From: Arenicola marina | Taxonomy: Eukaryota > Annelida > Polychaeta > Arenicolidae | Reading direction: 5' to 3' | Length of the DNA stretch: 64,000 nucleotides | NCBI GenBank assembly: GCA_964019135.1 | Contig: OZ025260.1 | Location: 25,104,254 to 25,168,253, forward strand | Shown here: positions 25,812-36,345 of the stretch, in pieces | Layout of the letters: the number at the start of each line of letters is the position of its first letter | Position numbering within the stretch: position 1 is the stretch's first letter | Notes under the pieces: model-generated | The model's database searches: none | What the model saw: only the letters and a program-made list of their open reading frames with translations | What the model was told of the DNA's origin: nothing | Made by a program: the position numbers and the translations under genes

Positions 25812-25924
25812 GTCATTGCCATTCTTCTCTTTTCCAAAACTCATTGGCAGGATAATCTGGGTCCCATAGAGACTTTACTTCATCTAAGCATTTGATTTGG
25901 AAACTTAACTGTGTTCATGGCTGA

Positions 25925-26175
25925 TGTAGATTAATGGCCCTGATGTATATAAAATGGCTCTGATGTAGATGAAATGGCGGTGATGTACATTAAATGGCTC
26001 TGATGTAGATGAAATGGCTTTGATGTAGATTATATGGCTCAGATGTAGATTATATGGCTCTGGTGTAGATTAAATGACTGTAATGTAGATTATATGCTCT
26101 GATGTAGATTGAACGGTTCAGTTGTAGATTACATATCTCTGATATAGATTAAATAGTTCTGAGATGAGATGAAGC
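25925..26175. repeat. 20-bp tandem repeat in P2, about 12 copies
   Basis: Unit GGCTCTGATGTAGATTAAAT with variation at several positions. P1 has only about two recognisable units at 3575-3615, so this array grew in P2 only. Confidence 0.9.
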
Positions 26176-26565
26176 CATTGTTAACTAAATGACACAATGT
26201 TTAGGCTAATTACGTACTATTAACATGCCTAATATATGCAAAGATGAGATTATAAAAAAACATTAGATGGTCACTGTCGAGATACCGTAGTCCTTTCTAA
26301 CGAAGTATAATGCTTTCTTTATAAGACCATTGCGCACACTTTCTCACAGAAAAATCCCCAAAACAATCGCACATCTGGATCTTTGTTTGTTGTTTAAATA
26401 CTAAAGGATGAGTTGTCGACATCGATGGGGTCAATGAATAAGGTCAAGGAGGTGACTCGAATCACTGGCGTCATTTTCGGTTGTCATGGAGGACATCCAT
26501 CGTTGTCATGGTAACAGTGAGCTGGCACAGTGAACGTCTCTCTCTTCTGGTCCTCAATTCTGCAT

Positions 26566-26622
26566 TACGACGACGACGACGCTGATGACGATGATACTGA
26601 TGATGGTGATGATGGTGAGGTC
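26566..26622 (+). repeat. GAC/GAT trinucleotide tract
   Basis: An imperfect run of GAC and GAT codon-like triplets, read as poly-aspartate in one plus frame. The equivalent position in P1 has only a short GAC/GAT run, so the tract expanded in P2. Confidence 0.8.
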
Positions 26623-26857
26623 GTTCTACCAGTTGCGCCACGCAGGCGTCACCATCAACGTCTCAGCCGGGACAGCCACATTTTGAACAGTTGTATAGAT
26701 TGTGTATATTTGTATGGGACAAATTCTCTAAATTAGGCCATCTTTCTACAGTTGTGCCTATTAAAATTGCTCTCATTGAATATCAAATTACAACTTATCT
26801 TATTAATAAAGCGGCATTGCCGAATTTAAAAGAATATATGATCCCTCGAGGTTAGGC

Positions 26858-26885
26858 ACTCGCGCGGAAGAGGGCGCTCGTTCCG
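26858..26885 (+). promoter_or_regulatory. CTCF-like motif in P2
   Basis: GCGGAAGAGGGCGCTCG is the diverged counterpart of the site at 4240 and keeps the AGAGGGCGCTC core. Confidence 0.25.
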
Positions 26886-27115
26886 TACATCGTCAATGCC
26901 ATAGGAAACGAAATTGACCTGACTTGCCTTTGATCACACATGACTAGACTTACTATACATCACGCATGACGCGACTTACCTTTATGTCACACGTATCGAG
27001 ACTTGTTTGTCTGAAGTATCCTGTAGGTTCATTGCGCAGTTCGTCTTGCTAAACATGCCAGTCATGGAAAATGTCGCCAAAACGATGTGACAGAAACGTA
27101 CCACCGAAAGTATTT

Positions 27116-27617
27116 GTATGTGGTATCAATTCTTGATCAGAAATAGGCGTCATAAAATATTGTCCATAGGGCTGTACAGTCACTTCGAGACCCCACGAGA
27201 CAGGGATACCTATGCTCTGCGTCAATGCCTAGCATCAACGGCCTGTACGTGTTGCCTACCTTCCGGTTGTTTGCATTCCCCCGCCTCGCACACAAGATCG
27301 GCTAAAACTGTCCTTGGAAGCACAACTAACCACTGAAGTTATGTGCATATCCGAATTATAACCATCCGAGTAGATTTATGTAATGTATGCGCGGTTAGGC
27401 AGTTGATAAACCAGAATGCGGTTGTCTCATGAGTGACTGTCAGTGTCAGGCGATCTAATGTGCTGCGCGGGGTTTTCCATGTCGTATGACGTAATAATCA
27501 TCATGACGCGCGTTTCTGCGCGCGGTGTCTATGGTTACGTAACAACGCTCCTTTATATGGACTGAGCAGGTGAGGACAATGGTGCTCCGTTTTTCGTAGA
27601 ACTGTAAACATCGAGGC
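27116..27617. other. Unique DNA right of P2
   Basis: No recognised gene; the 72-codon open frame at 27118-27336 shows no family signal. A GGTTACGTAAC palindrome lies near 27532. Confidence 0.5.
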
Positions 27618-28145
27618 CATGTCTACTCAGTCCCGAGGCATGCCTACTCAGTCCCAGGGCATGTCTACTAAGCTCAACTCCATGTCTATTTTGTTGATTT
27701 GGGAGCAGATCATTAGTGATTGATTACTGGGTAACTCTTCACAAAAGCTGTAAAGCAAATGGACAATGAAATGAAATAAAAGTTTCGGTTGTATGCCTCG
27801 TCTGTACGCATGAAGCCTAGACTGGGCCAAGAAACCTCATGAAACAATGAACTTGGGGGTTGGATGACACTTGATCCAGATCCAGATACCACGGTTCGAA
27901 CCTACAACCTGTCGGTCTGCTGAGCTCTGAGTCTACTCTGCCCCAGGCCGTGTCTACTGTCCCAGGCTATGTCTACCCAGTCCCAGGTACTGTCTACTCA
28001 GACCCAGGGCCAGGCCATGTCTACTCTGCCCCAGGCCGTGCCTAATCAATCCCAGGCTGTGTCTGATCAGGCCAAGGCCATGTCTACTCAGTCCCAAACC
28101 ATGTCTACTCAGTCCCGGGCCAGGTCTACTCAGTCCCCATTCGCG
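27618..28145 (+). repeat. Degenerate 21-bp array, split by a SINE-like insert
   Basis: Units resemble ATGTCTACTCAGTCCCAGGC and lie at 27618-27690 and again at 27935-28145. About 240 bp of other sequence between them includes a SINE S2 copy. Because 21 is a multiple of three, one plus frame reads MSTQSQA-like heptads with a stop only at the end. The absence of splice context and presence of stops in the first part argue against a gene. Confidence 0.8.
27850..27937 (-). mobile_element. tRNA-like SINE, family S2, copy 1
   Basis: On the minus strand GAGCTCAGCAGACCG precedes AGGTTGTAGGTTCGAACC, resembling pol III A- and B-box regions, followed by a body ending TCATCCAACCCC. A second copy at 49085-49180 shares the B-box region and that end. 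Confidence 0.5.
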
Positions 28146-28157
28146 CCGGCAGTGTAA

Positions 28158-28884
28158 GTGCTGACGCCCACTGGACGCGTTCGCGGCGCGGTGACGGAAC
28201 TGACGCGGCAGCGGAACCGAGGCGGCGCGGTTCGGTCGCGGTGGCTATAGCCCACTGCACGCGGTGGTCGCGCGGTGAGTGACCGTATAACAGCTGTCTG
28301 AATTAACGGCTTAGGCTATTTTAACATATTAGCGGCATTTTAAATAAAGGAAAGATAGATTTTTCTGATGAGGACGCACTCATGCTATTAGCAACGTAAA
28401 GACGTCGCATAAGGAAGAGGTATTTGATTTATCGCACTCTTCAAAGAAGACTGGCGCTGGTAGAATACACAGGCTCATACAGGAGCTAAAAATTGCAAAC
28501 GATAAGAGGTTTCGGACCAAAATTTACTTCAGATTAACACCAGTGCAGTTTCAGGAGTTGCTGGATCACGTCTCCACCAACTTTCGCGCGTCTTTGTGCC
28601 AGAAACAGAGGCTTTTGCCGCCAGGTTGGAGAATGTGCATCGCGCTGAATTTCATTCCTTTTTCTGATTGGCTGAAATGTCGACGGCGCGCCGACCGACG
28701 GCCGAAAAATAGAACATGTCCTATCTCACCGCGGAGCCTCGACGGTACCGCGACGGCACCGCGCCGGTGCCGTCCCGCTGACGCGTGCAGTGGGCGTTAG
28801 CGAAGCGCAACTCAACTGTCCTATTTTCCCGCGCCGCGTCCGTTCCGTCGCCGCGCCGCGAACGCGTCCAGTGGGCGTTAGCAC
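28158..28884 (+). mobile_element. Decayed PIF/Harbinger DNA transposon, 727 bp
   Basis: The ends are long inverted repeats. The left begins GTGCTGACGCCCACTGGACG and the right is the reverse complement with one change near the tip. TAA lies directly outside both ends (28155-28157 and 28885-28887), as expected for PIF/Harbinger target duplication. Inside, RFRTKIYFRLTPVQFQELL is recognisable as the N-terminal part of a Harbinger transposase, preceded in another frame by RKRYLIYRTL; most of the catalytic region is gone. A second, similar end sequence (GCCCACTGCACGCG) lies about 90 bp inside each terminus, so the ends are doubled or one element is nested in another. The ends are very CpG-rich compared with the flanks. 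Confidence 0.85.
28410..28640 (+). pseudogene. Harbinger transposase N-terminal fragment
   Basis: Two adjacent frames together cover the N-terminal region typical of PIF/Harbinger transposases, ending near LLDHVSTNF. A frame change falls near 28460. No DDE catalytic motifs remain before the right terminal repeat, so it cannot encode an active enzyme. Confidence 0.6.
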
Positions 28885-28938
28885 TAACACACTCATAATA
28901 GGGCTATGCAGTTCTCGCGATCGGGCCGCGAGACTTCG

Positions 28939-29403
28939 ATTTTGGGGACAAACAAACACACGTGCTCCATGTTGAACTATAGGCAGCTATAGGTCAATTT
29001 CTGTCCAGGTTTATTCTAAAGACTATGAGTACCATTTCACTAAACATGGCTATGGGAGATAGACGTTAAAATATTTGGAGGCGATGGAGCGCAGAACTTT
29101 GGGAATATACAAGGAAAAATCCGTCTTCACAACACTCGAAAGCTAAAAATAGGGTTGTAACTTTAGTTCTCCAAACTGCGAGTGACGTCACAGAGTTTCA
29201 CGTGCCTCCGCGGTAACAAAAATGGCGAGAGCAAGTGATCGACTTAACCATTCCGCGGTCAAAATGAATGAAAAATATATCGTCTATCAGTTTTGGGCAG
29301 CCATATTTTTTAAATATTCTTAATTATATCGCCAGGCCTTCCGCTATGCGCAGAGATTCTAAGCTCGTTCCGAACACGTGCTTCGTTTGTTTGTCCCCAA
29401 AAT
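28939..29403. repeat. Inverted repeat pair of about 30 bp, 465 bp apart
   Basis: ATTTTGGGGACAAACAAAC followed by a CACGTG-containing end (28939-28968) is repeated in reverse complement at 29372-29403. It could mark the ends of a small transposon or be part of a hairpin. No clear target duplication was found. Confidence 0.6.
29181..29323 (+). promoter_or_regulatory. Promoter-like cluster with short ORF
   Basis: A CRE (TGACGTCA, 29183-29190), an E-box (CACGTG, 29199-29204) and CCGCGG precede AAAAATGGCGAGAGC, which has the YY1-like ATGGCG context often found at animal translation starts. The ATG at 29222 opens a 33-codon frame ending at 29323. It has no recognisable homology and could be a first exon, a transposon promoter or chance. 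Confidence 0.2.
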
Positions 29404-30264
29404 GAGTAAACCGGAATTCTAGGCGAACGAGACTTTATAGACTTATGGTTGGCGTATAATCTTCAGTAAGCGTGAATCATGTTGCCTTGTCGAAGTCAGT
29501 TGAAGCAATGTGGGGAGATGGCGGGGAAGGTGGAAAGGGTGCAAAGAGAGAGGTAATTTGTCATAACGCCACCCACCAGTTTGATCAATAAGAAAGAATA
29601 TACACGCAAGATATTTGTCGGTATCCACCTGTAGGTTTCCGCTATGATGCTTTGTCTGCAAGCTTTGACCATTGGGAGGCATGGGCGTTGGGGGAGAGGG
29701 GTGGTGGGGGGGGGGGGGAGATGCTTTTTTTCAAAACGTCGGCGGATGTCGGAATATGTCATGTCGAGCGTCTCCTGGGTTCGACTCCAGGTGAGGGCAC
29801 CTAAGCTGGGGCATTTATCGTCATGGATGCTTTCTTGGCCAAGTCTATCAGTTAGGCCTATATGCACAACAGCGCCCCAAAAAAACACCGATTCATTTCC
29901 GGTCTGCAGGGAAAAACTCGTTGTGGTTCTTAAATAACTAAATTCTGTGCCTGCAACGCATTGTTGTCACACTTAACTTAAAAGATCCTAAATTAATGGC
30001 CAGAATTCATATTTTTTGGGACAATTTATAAATTAAGGCTGATCAAAGGAATGGTAACAAAACCGGTAACCCCGTTGAGAAGAAATAGAAAAAAAGGGGG
30101 GCCGGGGCCGGATCCGCCCCTGCACTTTAGCAATGAATTGCCGTCCTGAATACCAACGGGGCTTTAATCTTACCATATAATAGCTCGCTGGGTGGCGGTA
30201 CGATTCGTCTTCAACGGAATCTATATTCGCACCGGCCCGGATTATCACAGGCATCGTGTGATTA
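29404..30264. other. Mostly unremarkable DNA with a tRNA-like remnant
   Basis: CTGGGTTCGACTCCAG near 29777-29792 forms a T-arm-like hairpin with a B-box match, but no A box was found; it is probably a SINE fragment. The 130-codon minus frame at 29496-29888 and the plus frames nearby are not recognisable. Confidence 0.4.
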
Positions 30265-30786
30265 ATGATGACAACAGGTAACGGGGTTACTTATCTGCTG
30301 ACGGAAATAATGCTGCAGGAAGTCTGCAATACTCTAGAGATCATGAGGCAGTCAGGTGAAGTGGGCGGCACCCAGATAGAGACAGAGGTGGAGGCAGATG
30401 AGTTGTGCTGCACCCTGGTGGAGGCAGGCGAGGCGTGGCGTGTTACGTTGCAAATGTCGGCCCAAGAATCGGACAGTTTGCAACGTAACATGGCGCATAC
30501 AGATGAAGGCAGACGAGTTGTGCTGCACCCTGGTGGCGGGAAGCGAGTTTGGCCGCATTATCCACGGTTAGTACGGTTAGCAGGTGTAGGCCTACCCACC
30601 TATTACATCCCTACCTACTTCATCACCGCATTAGAGCGACGAGGAACCGAGAAGTGGCTTGCTGAAAGGAGGAAGGAAAAAATACCAATAGCACGCAACT
30701 TTCTGGCGGTTCGCCTTTCCAAGTGCCCCAGTTTAGACAACGCAGCGTCTGTTTCCACCATGTATCGCGAACACCGAAGACGATGA
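30265..30786 (+). other. 173-codon open frame of unknown nature with internal duplication
   Basis: The frame is longer than most outside the arrays but matches no family I recognise. Within it GAGTTGTGCTGCACCCTGGT occurs twice, about 115 bp apart, and a strong hairpin lies between the copies. These features suggest duplicated non-coding sequence rather than a gene. Confidence 0.15.
30440..30491. repeat. Hairpin with ~17-bp arms
   Basis: GTTACGTTGCAAATGTC is followed after a loop of about 15 bases by GACAGTTTGCAACGTAAC, its reverse complement with one extra base. Confidence 0.75.
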
Positions 30787-30889
30787 AACGATGCGACAGC
30801 GTTTCGTGCCCTCCCTATTTAACCAAGCTTGGCAAGCAATTGAGACAACTGCGGCCTGACGGCTGTAACTTGTCCAGTGTAGAGTGTAA

Positions 30890-31243
30890 TGGGAGGGTGG
30901 GGGGGGGGGGGGGGGGGCAGGGTAGTTCGGGGGGAGGGAGGGGGCGGGCAGGGGCGGTTGTGGTCCCCTAGATCTCGATGAATAAAATGTTTTTATACCC
31001 AGGTCACTTTGAATTAAAAAAGGACGGGGCGGATGCATTCTATAAATTGGCGATTTGCCGATACATGGTTATTTAACATTAAAATTCCCGGTTCACGATT
31101 AATACAAATCTTTGATGTTCGGCTAATACCCGATTCCCAGTTTTCCTCATTCCCAATTCACGATGAAATGTAAAGCCCTTTTTCTGAGTAACGGAAATAC
31201 CCCTTGCCCACCCCCCCCCCCCCCCCACCCCCCACTCGACAGG
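30890..31243 (+). mobile_element. Dispersed repeat R1, copy 2
   Basis: Starts in a long G tract and ends in a long C tract. The body shares ATTCCCGGTTCACGATTAAT, GGCTAATACCCGATTCCC and CGGAAATACCCCTTGCCC with the other copies. Confidence 0.75.
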
Positions 31244-31344
31244 CTAGAAGGTGAGATCCAGAGGCAGGTTTGTGGCGTAATCAGTTTGCTGACCCTCTCA
31301 TCCTCGTCATATTACGTCAGCAAGATACCAGGCTGGACGTGAAG

Positions 31345-31378
31345 TAGCAGTCTCCCAGCAGAGGGCGCTCGTTCCTCT
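31345..31378 (+). promoter_or_regulatory. Strong CTCF-like motif
   Basis: TCCCAGCAGAGGGCGCTCG matches the vertebrate CTCF core CCAGCAGAGGGCGCT closely. It lies just left of the tandem 2-kb duplication and outside it. Function is inferred from the motif only. Confidence 0.4.
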
Positions 31379-31589
31379 TACAGGAGATCGTCAGTCGGTG
31401 AAAGACGTGTCCGGAGGTACACCGATGGGTAATGTGCGTATTCGGTCTCCCTTGGGGGTGCACCCTTACCAAAGCAATGCGCCCAAGATAAGGTGCATGT
31501 GTACATTTGTGTACTCAGGAAGATGTGCACCATGCAAGCTCTGTACACACACCCAGGAGCCACGTCCCCAAGCGAAATGGGGTTTGTGT

Positions 31590-31756
31590 CTGCCTATACC
31601 AACTGCTAAGCAGACTGAGATAGCAAATCAAGGTCGTGGGTTGGCACTTTCGCCCGTGCATCTGGGACATGGTTCACCCAACCCCTTGTCATTGTCCCCT
31701 TCGGGTTCTTGGCTCAATTTAGTCAAGATGTTAAGAATAATCATCACTAAAATGCA
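31590..31756 (+). mobile_element. SINE-like element, family S3, copy 1
   Basis: GAGATAGCAAATC precedes GGTCGTGGGTTGGCAC, the degraded form of a B-box region that is better kept in copy 2. The body holds GGGACATGGTTCACCCAACC and a tail AATAATCATCA. The same element in copy 2 shows it predates the segmental duplication. Confidence 0.5.
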
Positions 31757-32654
31757 GTATTCATAAGTATTAGTGGTGGTAGTATTTAGCATTGAACCCG
31801 ACCTGCTATAGTCCCCAGGCGGGGCAGCTTTCAGTACCATAGTCTCTCTGCCTGTTTACATCCTTTCATTGCGACAGACGGCAACCATTAACAACACGAA
31901 GAAAACATGGCTGCCGCAAGTTTTTATCTCAAGAGCCCGGATGATGCCACGTGCCAACGGTTTGACTCACGAGAGTCGGCCTAGCGTTGTCTGTGCTGAT
32001 GATCTAGGGGTCAACCCGATGGCATGGTGGACGCCCGCGGTGTGTCTGGCGCAAAGAGCATGGAATAGCAGTAACCTTGCCGTACCTGATGGCAGCTATA
32101 TAGGTCGGCTGCGAGCTTATGTAAGCCGGGGGTTGTGGGTCCCCAGATGTATCTTCGTCTTCAACACACCTGCCCTAGGGGAGAAAGATACCCCGCCAGG
32201 CAACGTCCCGGGGGTTGCCAGCTCTTCGCAATGAACACGTGGTTACGACATCGTGATCGGGTGGTCAATAACAAGGCATGTATTTATTACCAGAGACTGG
32301 TGGATACGGTTCTTAGAGAAGCTTAGTTCAGTGAAAGAGGCAGGGGTGGAGGGGGTTGATAAGGGGGTAAGAGGAGAGGGGGGTATCAAGGACATGCCCG
32401 TGTGCCCCTGTCGGAATCAATTATCTTTTTATGTACAATTTCAAGGCCGAGACGTGCCAAATGGCTGCTGACGGTTTTTGCCAGAAGGAAATTAACCGCC
32501 GGTAATTCACGACAGGTGGGAAACGGTGTGGAGATGAGCAGGGAGGTAGAAGAGTCATACAGTGCGGATTCGACTCCGACGGATTGCCACGAATTGGCGT
32601 TGGATTTCAACGATTCTGCGTTTATGCTGGCATGATAGGATATTCGAAGCCCAC

Positions 32655-32785
32655 GCTTATATGAAAAATATACCGCTTTGTATCGGATATTTCAAAACTT
32701 GCGACCGGGGGGGTGGGGGCTCTGAAAACGTGCGTTTATAGAGCGGGTTGCCGCCACAAAATACCCCTTCCGAGCGAATTTTTTA
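32655..32785 (+). mobile_element. R2 fragment, copy 2
   Basis: Carries CTTGCGACCGG, a G tract and AAATACCCCTTCCGAGCG. The 5' part is diverged and the 3' end is replaced by unrelated sequence, while the corresponding R2 at 35085-35310 is longer. Confidence 0.7.
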
Positions 32786-33624
32786 AATTGAAATATGTTA
32801 TGCGCAATAAAATGTTTTGTTAAGTACATTTGTGCACACATATGGCCAGCTGGATTATTTTATGTAGGAACGGGTGGCTTACATCTGTTCCGACTTTCAA
32901 CAAGAAGATAGATAGATTATTGCATACATTTGATAACGCTAGGAGTTAACGTTATCAAGATTGTCCAGGGTATTTTTAATAAAACATATGTTATCACTCG
33001 ATACAATTCTGTATAAAAAGCCTTAACCCTACCAGCTCACGACAGGTCTCAGAACGGCTTGATCCTTCCTCCCGTTAATGGCGTTAGTGGTTACTTAGCG
33101 TTAATCACCCCAGCAGCTGCCATGTTTTCCGGATTTTAGCTTGGGCTTGTCCTGCTCCATGCTTGCCCAGCCCTTACGAGCGGTGCCTAAAGCTATCTTT
33201 AGTGGCTGTCAGTTGATCTGGGTTCACGGTAGTCACTCAGCCAGAGAGAAGAGGCCGGGGGTGTTCAGGCACTCTATACGCGGCGGGAGCTCGTTCCTCA
33301 TATCACCTCTGCCCCACGCAACTGCCAACCGCACGGTTGACTTTATAGGTGCTGGGGTCTTGTGGGGCTTTCGAAAGTTGGTTAGGTTGAATTTAGCATT
33401 TCCGCAGAATTTGAAAAAAGTAGTTAATAAGAGAAAAAGATATATTCTAAAACAACATGGGGCCGAATCTCAAAGCTTGTCACGCCTTTGACCTCGATAG
33501 AAACAAATAGTGCATGTGTACATTTGTACACTCTGGTACATGTGCACATTGCAAACTAGTTAGGGTACAACACACAAACCACAGTACCAACTCAAGCAAA
33601 ATGGGGTTTGTGTCTGCCTAACAA

Positions 33625-33790
33625 CTGTTAAGCACACTTAGATAGCAAATCAAGGTCGTGGGTTCGCACCTTGGCCCGTGCGTCTGGGACATGGTTCACC
33701 CAACCCCTTGTCATTGGCCCCTTCGGGTTCTTGGCTCAATTTAGTCAAGACGTTAAGAATAATCATCAATAAAATGCAGTATTGAATACG
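33625..33790 (+). mobile_element. SINE-like element, family S3, copy 2
   Basis: Retains AGATAGCAAATC and GGTCGTGGGTTCGCACC, a good B-box match, followed by the same body and AATAATCATCA tail as copy 1. Confidence 0.55.
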
Positions 33791-33804
33791 TATTTGTAGT
33801 AGTT

Positions 33805-34050
33805 CCGCGGGTGCCCTATTGATGCCTGAGGGAGCGGACATTTGGGCTGATAAAGATACCTCTATAAAGCGGATATTTGAAAGCTTGCGACCGGGGGATG
33901 GAGCTATGAAAATGTGCATTCAAAAAGCGGGTTGCCGCGAAAAAATACCCCTTCCGAGCGGATTTTGGCTGTGAAAAAGGGGGGCTTCATCGCGGACCCC
34001 CCCCCCCCGCTCCCAGCAATGTATTAATTACCCCCCTCCCCGAGAGTAGC
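33805..34050 (+). mobile_element. R2, copy 3, inserted after the segmental duplication
   Basis: The element begins CCGCGGGTGCC and ends AATGTATTAATTACCCCCC. The matching position in the first block (near 31770-31780) is empty, so the pair gives an occupied and an empty site. GTAGTAG-like sequence flanks both sides and may be the target duplication. Confidence 0.8.
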
Positions 34051-35084
34051 AGTAGTTAGCATTGATCCCGAACTGCTATAGTCCCCAGGCGGGGGAGCTT
34101 TCAGCGCCACGGGCTCTCTGCCTGTTTACATCCTCTCATTGCGACAGACGGCAACCATTAACAACACCAAAACATGGCTGCCGCAAGTTTTTATTTCCAT
34201 AGCCCGGATGATGCCACGTGTCCACCGCGCCGGATTTTTTTTTGTCGGGGGTGGGTTTTAGCGTTTTTTGGGGTTTTGTGTTTGTTTGGCTCACGAGAGT
34301 CGGGCTAGCGTTGTCTGTGTTGATGATCCAGGGGTCAACCGATGGCATGGTGGGCGGCCACGGTGTGTCTGGAACATGGAATAGCAGCAGTAACCTTGCC
34401 GTACCTGACAGCAGCTATATAGGTCGGCTGCGAGCTTATGAAGGCCGGGGGTTGTGCGTCTCCAGATGTATCTTCGTATTCAACACACTCTGCTCTGGGG
34501 GAGAAAGATACCCCGCCAGGCAACGTCCCGGGGGTTGCCAGTCCTTCGCAATGAACACGTGGTTACGACATCGTGATCGGGCATCGATAACAAGACATGT
34601 ATTTCTTGCCAGAGACTGGTGGATACGGTTCTTAGGGAAGCATAGTTGGGTGAAGGAGGCAGGGGTGCAGGGGAGTTGATAAGGGGGGTAGGAAGATAGG
34701 GGGGTATTAAGGACATGCCCAAGTGCCCCTGTCGGAATCAATTATTTTTTTATGTACAATGTCAAGGCCGAGACGTGCCAAATGGCTGCTGACGGTTTTT
34801 GCCAGAAGGAAATTAACCGCCGGTAATTCACGACAGGTGGGAAACGGTGTGGAGATAAGCAGAGAGGTAGGAGGGTCATACAATGCGGATTTGACTCTGA
34901 CTCCGACGGATTTCCACGAATTGCCTTTGCATTTCAAAGATATGGCGTTTATACTGGCATGATGGGATATTTATAGCACACCTTTACAAACATCTGGATA
35001 GATTACGGGGTTACCCGGAGACGTAGCCTCCGTAGGGGGTGGGGGAGGGGGCACTATGACACAAATCTGGTGGGGGTCTTCTGC

Positions 35085-35310
35085 GGCTGCCTTGATGCCT
35101 GGGAGAGCGGATAGATCTATAAGGTACCCCTATAGAGCGGATATTTTAAAGCTTGCGACCCGGGGGAGGGGAGAGGCTCTGAAAATGTGCGTTCATAGAG
35201 CCGGTTGCCGCCCAAACATACCCCCTCCGAGGTCCGAGATTTTGACGGTAAAACGCCCCGACCGAACGGCTTTTGATGGTGAAACAGAGGGGGGGGGGGG
35301 CTGTAATTAC
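35085..35310 (+). mobile_element. R2, copy 4
   Basis: Carries CTTGATGCCTGGGAGAGCGG, CTATAGAGCGGATATTT, GCTTGCGACC and AAACGCCCCGACCGA, then a G tract. It is the duplicate of the fragment at 32655-32785. Confidence 0.75.
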
Positions 35311-35969
35311 TTAGCGGTATTCACCCCAGGGTTCAGGACCCAAGATTACGTCATATAGCAGCTGCCAGGTCAATGTAATCCTGATTTGAGCTTGAGCTTG
35401 ACCTGTTCCATGCTTGGCCATCCCTAGTGGCGCCTAAACCTTGCCTGAGTGGCTAGCAGTCTGGTTTACGGTAGTCACTCATCGAGTGGGCCGGGGTGTG
35501 GGGCACCCTGTAAGCGGCGGGAGCTCGTTTCTCATATCACCTCTGCCCCACGCAAATGCCAACCTCACGGTTGACCTCAGCGGGGCTGGGACTGAGTTTT
35601 CGGAGGTTGGTCAAGTTGAATTTTGCTTTTCCACAAAATTTGAAAAAAAATATTGGACGATCGCAATGGAGGAGTTATGAGAAAAAGATATATATGTCTT
35701 CTAAAACAGCACTGGCCCAAATCTCAAAGCTCGTCACACCTTTGACCTCGACAGAACTCAAAACTTAGTTGCCAAATGATGCCAAAGTTCGAATATTTCT
35801 TCGATTACGTTCATTTCTCAATTCGCGGGTCTGAAGGATAACTTGACGGTTAAATTTTACGTTGGGCAGATGGACTATAACCTAAACGGAGAACCCTATG
35901 ACGGTAGGTCGGGTGTGGGGTTCTCGGGAGTTAATCTTACTATTTAGCTACATTTGTAAGAAATACAGG

Positions 35970-36345
35970 CTGTACACTAGTGGGGCATGATGGCAGAACT
36001 TGATGACGCTTCCAGCAGCTTGGCTCTATACTAATAGGACATGATGGCAGAACTCGATGGCGCTTCCAGCAGCTTGGCTTTACACTAATAGGGCATGATG
36101 GCGGAATTCGATGGCGCTTCCAGCAGCTTGGCTCTGCACTAATAGGACATGATGGCAGAACTCGATGGCGCTTCCAGCAACTTGGCTCTACACTAATAGG
36201 GCATGATGGCAGAACTCGATGGCGCTTCCAGCAGCTTGGCTCTACACTTATAGGGCATGATGGCAGAACTCGATGGCGCTTCCAGCAGTTTGGTTCTACA
36301 CTAATAGGGCATGTTGGCAGAACTCGATGGCGATTCCACGCTACT
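35970..36345. repeat. 54-bp tandem repeat, about 6.5 copies
   Basis: Units contain GGGCATGATGGCAGAACTCG and GCTTCCAGCAGCTTGGCTCT, with few differences between copies. The unit is a multiple of three, but stops occur in the unit and I see no coding role. Confidence 0.95.

Larger units (their letters stand above)
25880..27115 (+). repeat. Duplicated block P2 (copy of 3560-5060)
   Basis: This is the paralogue of P1 in the same orientation, about 22 kb away. It includes an expanded 20-bp array at its left, a trinucleotide-rich tract at 26566-26622, the CTCF-like motif at 26861 and three decayed 27-bp units at 26930-27005. A GTTGTCATGGTAAC sequence near 26504 resembles an RFX X-box and is diverged in P1. 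Confidence 0.8.
31493..33509 (+). repeat. Tandem segmental duplication, copy 1
   Basis: This block matches 33510-35765 along most of its length, from GTGCATGTGTACATTTGT at the left to the TTTGACCTCGA segment at the right. It contains a SINE S3, a truncated R2 and about 300 bp (near 32786-33090) not present in copy 2. Open frames such as 31869-32234 are not kept intact in the other copy, so no gene is called. Confidence 0.85.
33510..35765 (+). repeat. Tandem segmental duplication, copy 2
   Basis: Second copy of the 2-kb block, directly abutting the first. It carries an additional R2 insertion at 33805-34050. Divergence is uneven but many stretches of 30-60 bp are identical. Confidence 0.85.

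Noticed and set aside
27969-28157. MSTQSQ-type repeat protein
   Set aside because: It comes from the 21-bp minisatellite, is short, and the first half of the array contains stops.
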